In this document: positions 1 to 38,095 of the stretch, piece after piece | How the letters are laid out: each line of letters opens with the position of its first letter | How positions within the stretch are numbered: position 1 is the first letter of the stretch | NCBI GenBank assembly: GCA_963931865.1 | Contig: OZ007509.1 | Location: 17,598,508-17,662,507, forward strand | DNA length: 64,000 nucleotides | Direction of reading: 5' to 3' | Source: Axinella damicornis | Taxonomy: Eukaryota > Porifera > Demospongiae > Axinellida > Axinellidae | The notes under the pieces: generated by a model | The model's database searches: none | Seen by the model: the letters and a program-made list of their open reading frames with translations, nothing else | What the model was told of the DNA's origin: nothing | Position numbers and translations under genes: made by a program

Positions 1-155
1 ACGGTTCCACTTCTGGTTGAGTTGATACACTGCATACCTTAGCAAACATTGTATAGTAGAGACAGCACAAACAGATGAAAATGGCTGTTGTATCATTACA
101 GTAGATTGACCTATATACAAAGTAGAAGCTCACTAAATATGATTAGTGTACTCAC

Positions 156-10928
<10,773 letters not shown>

Positions 10929-11926
10929 AGCTGTTCATTCATACACGTACTGTAAAGTGGACACGGTTGTAAAGCTACTCGACTACAAGTATTTTCGAGT
11001 TTATATTGATACCACGAAGACAGCAACTTGATGCCAACTCAGCGCTAACGGCAATACAGCATGCACTAACGTTTGACTACTCAGGTGTAAGTCTTACCAA
11101 GCGCTTGGTAAGCTACTGTAGAGGTAAGCTATTGTAGTTACCTAGGCTACTACAACCGTACAACAAGGAGTTCCATACCTGTATGGTTTATATTGCATGA
11201 GGCTGAGTGCGCAGCCCGAAGCCGTATGCAATATAAACCATCAGGCCGAAAGGATGTGGTCTTATAGCCGTCACCAAGGAAACGTTTCTTGGTAATACGT
11301 CAATAGCAGCAATTAGAAACGCTAAGGTAAGTCGGGGTAATTTCGGTCACGGTTTATTTCCGGTCACTTAGTAGAGAAGGGCTTCTCTATTCTAAAAGCT
11401 ACGTTTTCAGCCAAAACTATGGTGCTGTACAGTTAGAGGCAACACTCAGCTAGCTATAACCCAGAGTACGTCTTAAAATTAATTACACAGGAATAGCTAT
11501 CACTTCTTTCTGTATTACTAGTACAAAGAGTTTACTACCATTCTGAATTCCAGCATGGTTGGAGGAAAATTAGCTAAATCGCTCTCAAATGTAGCCCATT
11601 GCCAAACCAACCCTGCAGCCTTCAGCAACAGAAAGAGCAACCATGCACTTGTAAGATACACTGGCTATTGTAAAGGAGCCCTGGTAAATGCAGTATAATT
11701 CCCGTAATAGTATAACGTGCTGTATCAGGCATAATTATGTATAACGTGCTGTATCAGGCATATAATGGTTAGGTACAATGAATTATAGGATTTTTAGATG
11801 AGGTAGCTATACAAACCAATCTGGACACGCATGGTATTCATGATATAGATATCGTTGTGTAAAAAGCACAAGAGCCTGCACAGCAATGCTACTCTGTACA
11901 GGTAAAGGTTGATGGTGGTGATGCGC
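10929..11926. other. Intergenic spacer between the two RTK copies
   Basis: About 1 kb between the copy 1 start codon and the copy 2 stop codon on the same strand, so it must hold the copy 1 promoter and the copy 2 3' end. Similarity to the copy 2 upstream region stops within about 30 bp of the ATG. It contains a hairpin: 'atggtttatattgcat' at 11183-11198 and its exact complement at 11226-11241. Around 11325-11380 is a GGTAAGTCGGGGTAATTTCGGTCAC segment that recurs, inverted, near 36075-36110. I see no clear core promoter. Confidence 0.5.
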
Positions 11927-22772
<10,846 letters not shown>

Positions 22773-24597
22773 AGCTGCTCATTCATACACGTAGCTACCG
22801 TAAAGTATCTAGCGATCTCGAACTTAATTATAATATTCAGTATAGTAGCTGACGTCATTGACTTCACTACGTGCGAGGTAGACCCCCATTGCTGGATACA
22901 TGTATTGGGTGCAGGTGTCAGACAGCTCCCATTGTACACAACAATACTGCTGAGAGAGTCACTTTTAGATAATTGTTTGTTGTTGTTGTGCTTCTTGCAG
23001 GACAGGCTCAGGTGTGGCATACACAGAAACCATGCACTTAAAAATTATATACCACCTATGTTTCCACCTTAATCACCATGGTGAATGAAAGTGGTTCCCT
23101 GACATGCCTCATACTGAAGCGACATGAACGTCAGTTAATTTGTAATATTTGCGGAATCGTTTCGTATAATACGTCATCCCATTGCAGGTGGACTGTCAGG
23201 TGTGCTGTCACGACATGTTTATGCTTGCACGCCAACCATGGGAGCTATATAGGACTCAGCCTACATGAGTACATGTTGCACTATAGCTACTTCATTTAGC
23301 TGTGGAATTAATGCAGCTACTATACATATAGGGTCAGTGTGAGGAACTGGATTGCAATGAGGTAACTGTACATGTATCTGTCTCCCAGTCGCCGACTCGA
23401 TCATTGAAAGCCACAAGTAAATGTGTAGCATCATACATAGCCATCCAAGAAGTGTAATGGATGCTTCCAAAAATATAATCTGATTGTCAATCAGATGCCA
23501 CTGGACTGCTATGACATGGTAATTCGATCCTAAACATCAACCAACTAGCTATAGCTTTATTTTTTATAGTTTCATAGTTACTGCTCCATTACAGTTAGCT
23601 ACTTCCATGTTGCCAGGCATCATGAAGGGAGGCATGACGATGATAGCAAAGGCCCCAGTGGCACATGCTATAATATAGAAGCACCCCATTGTAGCACAGT
23701 TAGCTAACATCTTCGGATCTAACCAAACTCTCACCACAATGTACTAATCTGAATGCGCCCATCTATAAGGTTTGGCGGATGAGCCAGGCAGGCACGCGGG
23801 GTAGGGTATCCTCAAGGCCAGTTGAGATGAAGAGGTAACCTGTTGTGGATTTAGTTTCTCAACCAGACTGTTCTCAACTGGTCTTGCTCTTTCTCAATCC
23901 CTACCCTTACTTCTTGCTTGGGGGAAATCGAGAGGCCCATGCCTCTCAACCGGCCCAAATGGAGGAGACCTGCCTGACCCGAGATCACGTCAAGAACACC
24001 TTGATGGAGGAGAAGCCCTCGTCCGACCCTGACGCTATCCAATCCAATATGTGTAGCAACAGGGCTGGGTGGGAGGGAGTTTCGCTCACAGCTACCCATA
24101 CAGCTGTGTCTTTGTCACACAAATGGCGGGATACCAACCGCGCATGCGTGCCTAGCCCATACCAACCCCCCTTGGTGGGATGACCCCACCCACAACAATT
24201 ATCCCCTTGATGTTAACCTGGTTTAACCAAGGTTAAACTTCATTATACAGAAAAACAAGTTCCCACAGATGTGCCTAAAAATAGACTTTGTTCCTCCTTC
24301 GATCCTCACTGCAGCATCCTTTTTACTCAAATGCTGTACCATTCCCTCTGTGGTCCCAATCCCAAAGACAACAGATGACCCAAGAGTACCTATAGCTAAA
24401 TTACACAGGAGTATCCCTTCTATCTGTACTGTAGCTACAGCTACTAAATTAATGAAAGAATTTCAGTGTGGTACATATATAGTTATTAGAAGAGGAAAAA
24501 TGGCTCACAAATGTAGCCCAATGCAATTAAGGCTAAGCTTGGTAAACCAACCCTGACAACAAGCGGGCATCAGACATGACATGTAGCTAGCTATATA

Positions 24598-24643
24598 TAG
24601 CCTCCTTCCCAGGCCCGAGACGGTGGACCTGGGAACGAGGCTA
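24598..24643. mobile_element. Short hairpin of the TAGCCTCGTTCCCAG family
   Basis: 'tagcctccttcccaggccc...' folds against '...gacctgggaacgaggcta'. Ends match the other hairpins in the window. It lies in AT-rich 'tagctatatat' flanks. Confidence 0.65.
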
Positions 24644-25130
24644 CTAGCTATATATATGTAGCTAATAAAGAAGAGGGAATGACACGGTCACTCTTGTGCT
24701 AAGAAATTGAAACAGGTCGGCTTACCACCAGAACAGAGGATTAGATCATTAGAGGATCACTTTTGCATATATACCGGCCAGGGGCCCCTCTGTCGTCCTG
24801 CCACGTACCCACTTTTATATATAGGCAATGGAGGCCACAACACTGCATGGTCTCAATGACCTATTTGCTTAATTAAGATCATGAATACAAGCCGCTACAA
24901 GAAGCTCGCAGTGTTCATCATGAAGCACATTACTACCCACCGCTGGGGAGCTGGAGTCTAACCACACAGAGAGTGTTAAAATCACTGTTTCAAACAATAT
25001 CTCTTAGCACTGTATGGGTCCCAGTACATGTGTATGTGATTAGCTGAATATGCATAATAAGAGCAAATAAAAATAATATGCCTATGTATTAGACAATGCA
25101 GAATAGGTAATAAGATTGTATTGTGTATCA

Positions 25131-25163
25131 ACACACACACACACACACATGCACACACACACA
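25131..25163. repeat. AC dinucleotide microsatellite
   Basis: (AC)n interrupted once by TGC, just downstream of the stop codon of the first 7TM gene, so probably in its 3' UTR. Confidence 0.9.
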
Positions 25164-25171
25164 ACAATACT

Positions 25172-27246
25172 TCATTGTTCGTTGTTGACACTGCTACCAT
25201 ATCCAGTGTCATTGCGGGATACAAGAGGCTCTTCCTCCTTAATAGTCGCAATAGTGTCCGTAAATTCACCTGTGTGCGGCACAATAAAGAATGAATAACT
25301 TGGATCAGAAGCCCAGTGAGAACTTGGGTACGTGATAAGGTTCTGGGTCACAGCTTTCTGTCCTGCAAAACGTACTCGTTTCGAATTCTGTTTTCGGTTG
25401 CAGCCACAGGACGCGATCCACACTTCTGCTGCTCGCTTGATTGAGCTCCATTTGAACTTCTTGACAGAGTATAAATAAAACAAGAACCCGATCGGGTATA
25501 TCATCATGGACGTTGGAGCTCCTACTAGAGTATATATCCAAAAGGCATAAGTTCCATCGATGTCCTCTCCTGTCTTTATAGCAAGAAATATGATCGCAGG
25601 GCTGTCAAGCACAACCGAAATAAGCAGAAAGCACATCAACAGCAATACGTCTCGCAAATTCTTAAGATGCTTATCTTTCATTCCTCGATAAGTGTATGCA
25701 AGTCTACAAAAGACGACAGCAAATCCGACCGTAAACAGGATGTGAAGTACGCAAGAAATTGCGATAAGAATGGCTTCAGCGTATACCACTTGGCTATAAG
25801 GCTGAATCGTCTTACAGTCATCCTGTACGTCTTTTATCCAACAAAATGAGCCTTGTCCTCCCGACCCTGTTCCATAAGAGCCCGTAGTAAAAGGCAGCCA
25901 TAGGTATGGAAGAGGCAAAAAGATCATCAGTAGAGTAAGGAAAAACTCGAGTATAAGCCTCGGATATTTAGAGTCTGAAAGTCTTGAAAACGGATCACCT
26001 CGGAGCTGTCTGTAAATTGTGTAAACCAAGAACACGTTTATCCCAATGTTGAAATCATATACTATAGTGGAGGTCCAATAATCCAGAAAGCCAACAAATT
26101 CACAGAATTGTTTCTGGCCGTGGTAATGAAACTGGCGCTCAATTTGAAGCACAAAGCTAATATCGTGCATGCAGGCCGCGATCGTAAGATGGAAAGACAA
26201 ACGCTGGAGTGTAGTTGAGTATGCCTTGTAGAGCACCAGGAACAGAAGTATAAATGTCACTACCACCAGGGATATTGCTCCTGAGATACTCCTTGCCAGA
26301 TTGAGAGACTTCAGTTGTTCCACAGTAAAGTCGGTACAGTTGAGGTTGAACTGTGACTGACCATGGGGGTATGCTGAGCCATCTTCAGGCTGCAGAGCAG
26401 CGCTGGACATAAATCCTATTAGGAAAACAAGAAGAGTGTTGTGGTTTCATTCACTGTACTGGTCTCCTTGGACTGCTCATTGCTGAATAATCAGTCTGCC
26501 TGAACCAAATAAGGCACCGTATATGGTCCTCCTAAAGGCCATCCATGGCACTGCAAGCAGTTTGCTCACCAGCCCAGCTATAGGCTAAAAAAGTTGACTA
26601 GGGAATCTAAGGTAATGGAGGGGGTTTCCGGACAGCAGGGGATTTCCGGACACGGCCCCAGCTTTCACTCACTAGGAGCAGTTTTGCTAACAACTAGAAA
26701 GTTCGAAGGTATGGTATCCATGTGCACATACCATAATTTGAAAGAATTGCTAACAGATGGAATGTGAGGGGCTTGAATGCCGTGTCCGGAATTAAAGACT
26801 GTCCGGAAATCCCCTCCGTTACCTCATGAGAGTGAGGAAACATAAACTTTGTATCCCGAGCCTGCATGAGCCCACCAAACTAGATCAACAGAAAGTCATG
26901 TACAAATATTATAGTCATTCCCTTGCAGACCACAAGTGCCATCTTGCTACAAACGAAAAGCTGTCACATCTTACAGGATTGAGTTTTTGAGGGAGAGCCT
27001 GGGAACAAAGTTTCAATGAGTTAGGTGACCTTGTTTGCAGTAAGGTGGTCCAGGTATGGCTACAATATTCGGTACGGGAGGACGGATTAGCTATGCTACG
27101 GACAGTCTGGGGGTCTGCTCAGAAAAGGGACCATCCTCAGTCTGACAGCAGTAGCTAGCTACTTAGCTAGCTAGCCGTGCACAACCGCTCCACCGTCATA
27201 AAAACTCACCACTGAACACTACAATCAAAGCCACCAGAGGGATCAT
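25172..27246 (-). CDS. 7TM receptor 1 (two exons)
   Basis: Exon 1 (27210-27246) encodes MIPLVALIVVFS, a short signal peptide ending phase 1 at a GTGAG donor. Exon 2 (25172-26415) follows a TAATAG acceptor and encodes the rest, about 425 residues. N-terminal ectodomain is short with an NCTDFT glycosylation site, then seven hydrophobic segments: about SISGAISLVVVTFILLF, LSFHLTIAACMHDISFV, the helix before YRQLRGDP, LILEFFLTLLMIFLP, AILIAISCVLHILFTV, DVLLLMCFLLISVVL and the last before LYSVKKFKW. Cys in QKQFC and CWIKD could form the usual TM3-ECL2 bridge. The tail has CGCNRKQ, KEEEPLVS and DTGYGSS. It is a G-protein-coupled-receptor-like protein, class uncertain. An MITE lies in the intron. Confidence 0.85.
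26611..26823. mobile_element. 213-bp MITE with ~26-bp terminal inverted repeats
   Basis: Left end 'ggtaatggagggggtttccggacag' and the complement of the right end 'ctgtccggaaatcccctccgttacc' match with two differences. The centre has no coding capacity. It sits in the single intron of 7TM receptor 1. No clear target duplication seen. Confidence 0.8.
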
Positions 27247-27476
27247 CGTTCCATTGCCTTGTCAGTTGCCTTGTCACATGATCTGATGATGCCTAGTAAC
27301 AAAATTCATGTTCCATGCAACGTTGCGATCGTTATAGTTCATCAATAATGTAAACTTGTTTTGTTAGTTTCCAAAGGCAGGAAAGAAAGAGATATATATA
27401 TTTGGGCAAGGCATAACGGAGAGGGAAAGTACTATGCTTAGACTTATGCATCAGATCGGCATGAAGCTGAAGAAGC

Positions 27477-33599
<6,123 letters not shown>

Positions 33600-34100
33600 C
33601 ACACCGTGAATATAGTTATTGTATTTGCACATTTATAATACAAAAGTCAGAATCTGAATACGCCGACTGCATAATGTGATAGCCTTGTTCTGAAGCTCCT
33701 GGGATCTAACTATATTCTAGTATGGGCTGCTGTTTGTGCTAATTTTAATCACCTAGATAAGCAATACAAACTTGCAGGTATTGTAATGCTAATTCCTCTC
33801 AACATAATTATTCGTACAGTTAAGTAATAATGTGAGCATCAAGACTGATGTCAACCCCCTGCAAGTGACAAAAGCTGGGCGTGGAGGCCTGGGACCAACG
33901 CTATAGGTAAAAACATAAGTGGCATGCAGTGGTGACCACAAAAGGAAAAGCATGTGCTCACGTTTGCATATTCATAGTCCTGATTATGCATTCACAGTCC
34001 TTTCAAGCATCACCATAAAAGGGCCACAGTGTACATGCAGGGCCACACATCAGATCCTGACAACAGCTATAGACACAAATAATTATTAAAATCTCACTGT
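33600..34100. other. Convergent intergenic region, mannosidase / 7TM receptor 2
   Basis: The 3' ends of the plus-strand mannosidase and minus-strand receptor face each other here. About 33865-33905 has 'aaaagctgggcgtgg...cctggga', a fragment of the hairpin family. Nothing else recognised. Confidence 0.5.
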
Positions 34101-35776
34101 TCACTGCTCAGTATTGATACTACTATATCCAGTGTCTTGGTGGGATATAAGAGGCTGATCCTCCTCAATAGTCATGTCAGTGTTCGAAAATGCTCCCGTG
34201 TACGGCACAGAAAAGAATGTGGAACTCGGCACAACAGGTGGGTGAGAACTTGGGCTGGTGACAAAAGTATGGGTCATAGGACTTTGTCTATGAAACACTC
34301 GACTCTGCTTTCGTTTACAGCCACAGGAAGTTTTCCATTCTGCTGCTGCCCTCTTGATTGACTGCCATTTTAACTTCTTGAGAGAATACAAGTAAAAGAA
34401 GAAGCCAATCGGGTATATCAGCATGGAAATTGGAGGTCCTAATAGAGCAAACATCCAAAAGGCATAACTTTCGTTTTCAGTAACATCCTCTCCAATTGTT
34501 ACCAAAAGGAACACAATTGGAGGGCTGTCAAACGCGACTGAAGTGAGCAGAAAGCACATAAGGAGCAATACGTCTCTGATATTCTTGAGATACTTGTGTT
34601 TCATTCCTCGGTAAGTGCGTGCAAGTCTACAAAAGACAACAGCAATTCCAAGCGTAAACAGGATGTGAACTATGCAAGCAACTGCAACAAGACTGGCTTC
34701 AGCATATATTACCTGGCTGTAAGGCTGAACAGTCTTACAATCATCCTCTACATTTTTTATCCAGCATTCTGCAGTTAATCCCGATGACCCTAATCCGTAA
34801 GTGCCTTTAAGAAAAGGCAGCCATAGGTATGTAAGCGGCAAAAAGATCATCAGTAGAGTGAAGAAACACTCCAGTGTAAGCCTCGGATACTTAGAGTTTG
34901 ATAGTTTTGAAAACGGATCACCTCGTAGCTGTCTGTAAATTGTGTAAACTAAAAACACGTTTATCCCAATGATGAAATTATATACCATATTGGCGGCCCA
35001 CGTATCAAAAAAGCCAAGAAATGTGCAGAATTGTTTCTGACCACGGTATTGAAATTGGTGCTCTATTTCCATCACGAAGCTAACGTCATGCAGGCAGGTC
35101 ACGATTGTAAGGTGAACAAAAAGACGCTGGAGTGTACTTGAGTATGCCTTGTAGAGCAACAGGAAGAGAAGTATCGATGCCACTATCACCAGTGACATTG
35201 TTCCAGCGATACTCCTTGCCAGATTGATAGACTTCAGTTGTTCCACAGTAAAGTTGGTACAGTTGAGGTTGAACTGTGACTGGGGGTACGTTGAGCCACC
35301 TTCAGGCAGCAGAGCAGCGCTGGATGTCAACCCTACAAGGAAAACATGAGTCTTGAGCCTTAATTTCTAAATAGCTACATGTACAGTGCTGCAGTATTTA
35401 GTTGTAAGCCAGTGGATCCTGCCAGGTAAGTTCTAGATAGTCTTCACTAACATCATTCATGCATATAATATATGCAGCACTATAAATACTACACTGCCAG
35501 GCTTTGTGTAGTGGCGTAAATGGTTATAGTCTCGCGCTGCTCTAGACTAATAACTATGCCATAGTAGTCTCATTCCCAGACCCACACTACGCTGACTTGC
35601 TTGTGAGGCCTCGAGGGGGTCGGAGCCCAGACTCATGCATTCCATAGCTGCACTGCCAATAGCCTAGGGATTTAGCTACAAGACCGCAGGCCGGATGTTA
35701 TCGTAGTACGAACGAACTCACCATTGGTAGGAAAGAACACCACAATCAGAATCACCGGCAGAATCAGCCGCTCCAT
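34101..35776 (-). CDS. 7TM receptor 2 (two exons)
   Basis: Exon 1 (35722-35776) encodes MERLILPVILIVVFFPTN, a clear signal peptide, phase 1. Exon 2 (34101-35332) encodes a short ectodomain (SQFNLNCTNFT), seven hydrophobic helices, YRQLRGDPFSKL after TM3, KTVQPYSQVIYAE before TM5, and SMLIYPIGFFFYLYSL as TM7. The tail carries CGCKRKQ (possible palmitoylation), EEDQPLIS (fits the acidic dileucine pattern) and DTGYSSINTEQ (fits YxxPhi). Total about 428 residues. Differs from receptor 1 mostly in TM1-2, TM6 and the extracellular loops. Ligand and G-protein unknown. Confidence 0.87.
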
Positions 35777-35829
35777 CGTTCCATCCACACTGGCGATGCG
35801 TGTTCCTACGCTTCTACAGTATAGTATAC

Positions 35830-36110
35830 GTATACGTACCACATTGGTCACGTTGCTATGACGTAATCATTAGGAACCTCGCGCTCGTACTATTAAAGGT
35901 AAATTCCGGTCTGTCTATACAAAAGCCACTGCCAATTGTACACGATAGATTCTTTGGGAGTCCCACTTATGTTGCAGTAACACTAACTACTCCTCGTACT
36001 AGAACTGCAATTATATCCGCATTGCTCTATGTAAACTTAGCTTTTGGGCTATACTGACCGGAATTGTGCGGTGACCGAAATTTATTACCCCGATTTACCT
36101 TACTTCGCAA
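35830..36110. other. Upstream region of 7TM receptor 2 with dispersed repeat end
   Basis: The end 'gtgaccgaaatttattaccccgatttacc' is the inverted counterpart of 11325-11360 upstream of RTK copy 1. This is a dispersed element shared by the two regions. No gene seen. Confidence 0.45.
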
Positions 36111-36132
36111 ACACTGCAAACCCAGGAAATAA

Positions 36133-36283
36133 CTAGCCTCGTTCCCAGACCATTTTCACGCGAAAAATAGACACATAGATACATAGACAATTTGTACCAA
36201 GAATGCTCCTTGAGCCTGCAATCATGCAGTCACTCTTCCGGGAGGTCCTCAAAAATAGTCTGGGAATGAGACTTGGAAGCAAA
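36133..36283. mobile_element. Hairpin element with TAGCCTCGTTCCCAGACC ends
   Basis: Left end 'tagcctcgttcccagacca' and right end 'tagtctgggaatgagacttg' are imperfect complements about 150 bp apart. Same terminal motif as the other short hairpins. Confidence 0.6.
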
Positions 36284-36397
36284 CACTAAAACAGCCTCCG
36301 AAATGAGTAATCCAAAATTCTAAATCCATTCTCACGGCCCGGGGGAAGAGAGTGGGGATGGGTATAGAATACATTTACTCAGGAGTCAGTACTTATA

Positions 36398-36516
36398 ATG
36401 GTTCAGGGTCAGGGTTAGGGTTCAGAGCCGCAGTGAGTCACATGGTTAGGTTCAGGGTCAGGGTTACTGGGGTTCAGAGTCACATGGTTAGGTTCAGGGT
36501 AAGAGTTAGGGTTAAT
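36398..36516. repeat. Degenerate telomere-like repeats
   Basis: Scattered GGTTAGG/GGGTTAGGGTT/GGTTCAGGGTCAGGG units. They resemble a decayed interstitial TTAGGG array or a related minisatellite. Confidence 0.6.
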
Positions 36517-36826
36517 TAAGTCTAGGGAAAGACTCTCTATTAGTCCTGGTCACACTCTGTCTCGCCGACACAACGTGTGAAGGAGTTCCCTGACGAAGGT
36601 CTCACGGTTTGGTTTTTCAGGTGGCTGGCTGTCTTGGGAGTAATTTTATTCTAGGAAGATTAATAGGTAAATTTTTTGGGAACAGAATAATGGGCAAAAT
36701 TTGGGGAATAATGTCCGCAAGCGTACTCTCCAGCAGGATTGTTAGCTAAAATCAGGCAAGCAATGCATTCATAACCCTGATTACACACTACAGTCCTGGC
36801 AAGTAGCAATGAAGAGTACCTAATTA

Positions 36827-37166
36827 GCACCAGTCTACAAAACACAATAGCAAACCCGACCGTAAACAGGATGTGAAGTACACAGCGGCAAGCAGTTGTG
36901 ATAAGAACGGTTTCAGCATATATTAGCTACCTGCTGGCTGAATCGTCTTACAGTCCTTCTTTATGCATCAGTAGAGTAAAGAAACACTCAAGTACTGTAT
37001 AAGCCTCGGAATTTGAAAACGGATCACCTCGGAGCTGTCTGTAAACTGTACATGTAGACCAAGAACACGTTTATCTCAACGATGAAATTATAGACCACAG
37101 TAAAGGCCCACATATCCAAAACGCCAACAAACTCTTTCTGAGCGTGGTATTGAAACTGTGCTCTAC
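36827..37166 (-). pseudogene. 7TM receptor relic A
   Basis: Matches the receptor exon from the YRGM/CRLA region back to QFQYH, but with large internal deletions, stop codons and a lost TM4 segment. Still recognisable are 'cctcggagctgtctgtaaac', 'cacgtttatctcaacgatgaaattatagac' and 'cccacatatccaaaacgccaacaaa'. Nonfunctional. Confidence 0.85.
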
Positions 37167-37224
37167 AAACAGTAATGCACATAATAGCTTCATGATGTCA
37201 CATCCAGCGATAAGTCCTGCCTGA

Positions 37225-37300
37225 GCAGAAAGGGCGGAGCATGCAGGGTGGGTGGGGCATGCAGGGTGGGCGGGGCATGCAGGGTGGGCGCATCCGGAGG
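37225..37300. repeat. GCATGCAGGGTGGGTGGG minisatellite
   Basis: Three units of an 18-bp repeat beginning GGGGCATGCAGGGTGGG. The same repeat occurs at about 41875-41945 and 48122-48172, in intron 1 of 7TM receptors 4 and 6. This copy therefore marks the intron of the decayed receptor to its left. Confidence 0.8.
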
Positions 37301-37471
37301 GTGCAAACAGCATGGCTGCACTTGGCGAATAGTGGAGCAGGGTTGGCCATTTCTCTTGCAATGAATCTCATTTAAACCCCTGAGTATGTCCTAAAACTGA
37401 CCAATATTTTAGTTAGAACAACAGGCATGCTTTGATAATTTACATAGTTCAGTTTATTATCCCATAAAAGT

Positions 37472-37496
37472 CCCCCCCCCCCCCCCCCCCCCCCCC
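37472..37496. repeat. Poly-C run (25 nt)
   Basis: Uninterrupted C run in intergenic DNA. Confidence 0.9.
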
Positions 37497-37560
37497 GGGC
37501 CCAGCAAAGAGTCCAGTATGAATCCCTGCAAGAAGTGGGGCAGCAACCACTAGTACAAGG

Positions 37561-37659
37561 TAGCCTCATTTCTCCCACGTCCAGCTTTTTGTCGCTTGCA
37601 GTACACTTTACCGTACTGCAAGCGACAAAAGGCTGGATGTGGGACTGGGTATGAGGCTA
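37561..37659. mobile_element. 99-bp hairpin MITE with 8-bp target duplication
   Basis: Arms 'tagcctcatttctcccacgtccagctttttgtcgcttgcagta' type fold against the right half with few mismatches. Exact 8-bp GTACAAGG flanks at 37553-37560 and 37660-37667. An 8-bp duplication is what hAT-type transposases make. No coding capacity. Confidence 0.85.
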
Positions 37660-37953
37660 GTACAAGGGTCCAACTGGGAAATGGAAGTATAGTGGTGTGT
37701 CATCAGTTGGTCAATGACACACAACTGTTACTGAAAGGGGAATGGCCAACGGTAGTTGTTCATTACTGTGTAAGTGGGCAATAATGATGTATCCACTTAT
37801 ATATGGAGATCTGCCTTGTAATGTAAAATTGTTTCCTTACTTCCTCTTTGTTGCTGCTCCTTTTGTTCTCGTTGTACACTTGCTTTGCTTGTAATTATTG
37901 TACACAGGATAACCAGCCCGTGGATGTAACAACCTTGTTAAAAGAACAGTTTA

Positions 37954-38095
37954 CTCAATGAGTAAATAGCACACAGTTCACTGCTCAGTATTGATATCAA
38001 TGAGTGAATAGCTCACAGTTCACTGCTCAGTCAATGAGTGAATAGCCCACAGTTCACTGCTCAGTCAATGAGTGAATAGCTCACTGCTCACTGTA
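37954..38095. repeat. ~36-bp tandem repeat at the receptor 3 stop codon
   Basis: 'agttcactgctcag tcaatgagtgaatag' type units repeat about four times. On the minus strand each contains GAGCAGTGA, the last two codons and stop of many receptors in the cluster. A similar array lies at 43688-43790 next to receptor 5. Confidence 0.8.

Larger units (their letters stand above)
22773..25171. other. Intergenic region right of RTK copy 2
   Basis: Holds the RTK copy 2 promoter side. No gene recognised. Around 23845-24183 are overlapping open frames on both strands (112 and 82 residues) with no motif I know; they may be transposon debris. The stretch about 24480-24555 resembles 11570-11620 ('caaatgtagccca', 'aaccaaccctg'), so it is a dispersed repeat. 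A hairpin element sits at 24598-24643. Confidence 0.5.

Noticed and set aside
23845..24183. 112-residue plus-strand protein
   Set aside because: No recognised motif, overlaps an equally open minus-strand frame, and no splice context; likely chance or transposon debris.
36398..36516. True telomere end
   Set aside because: Repeats are degenerate, mixed with non-telomeric sequence and lie between genes on both sides.
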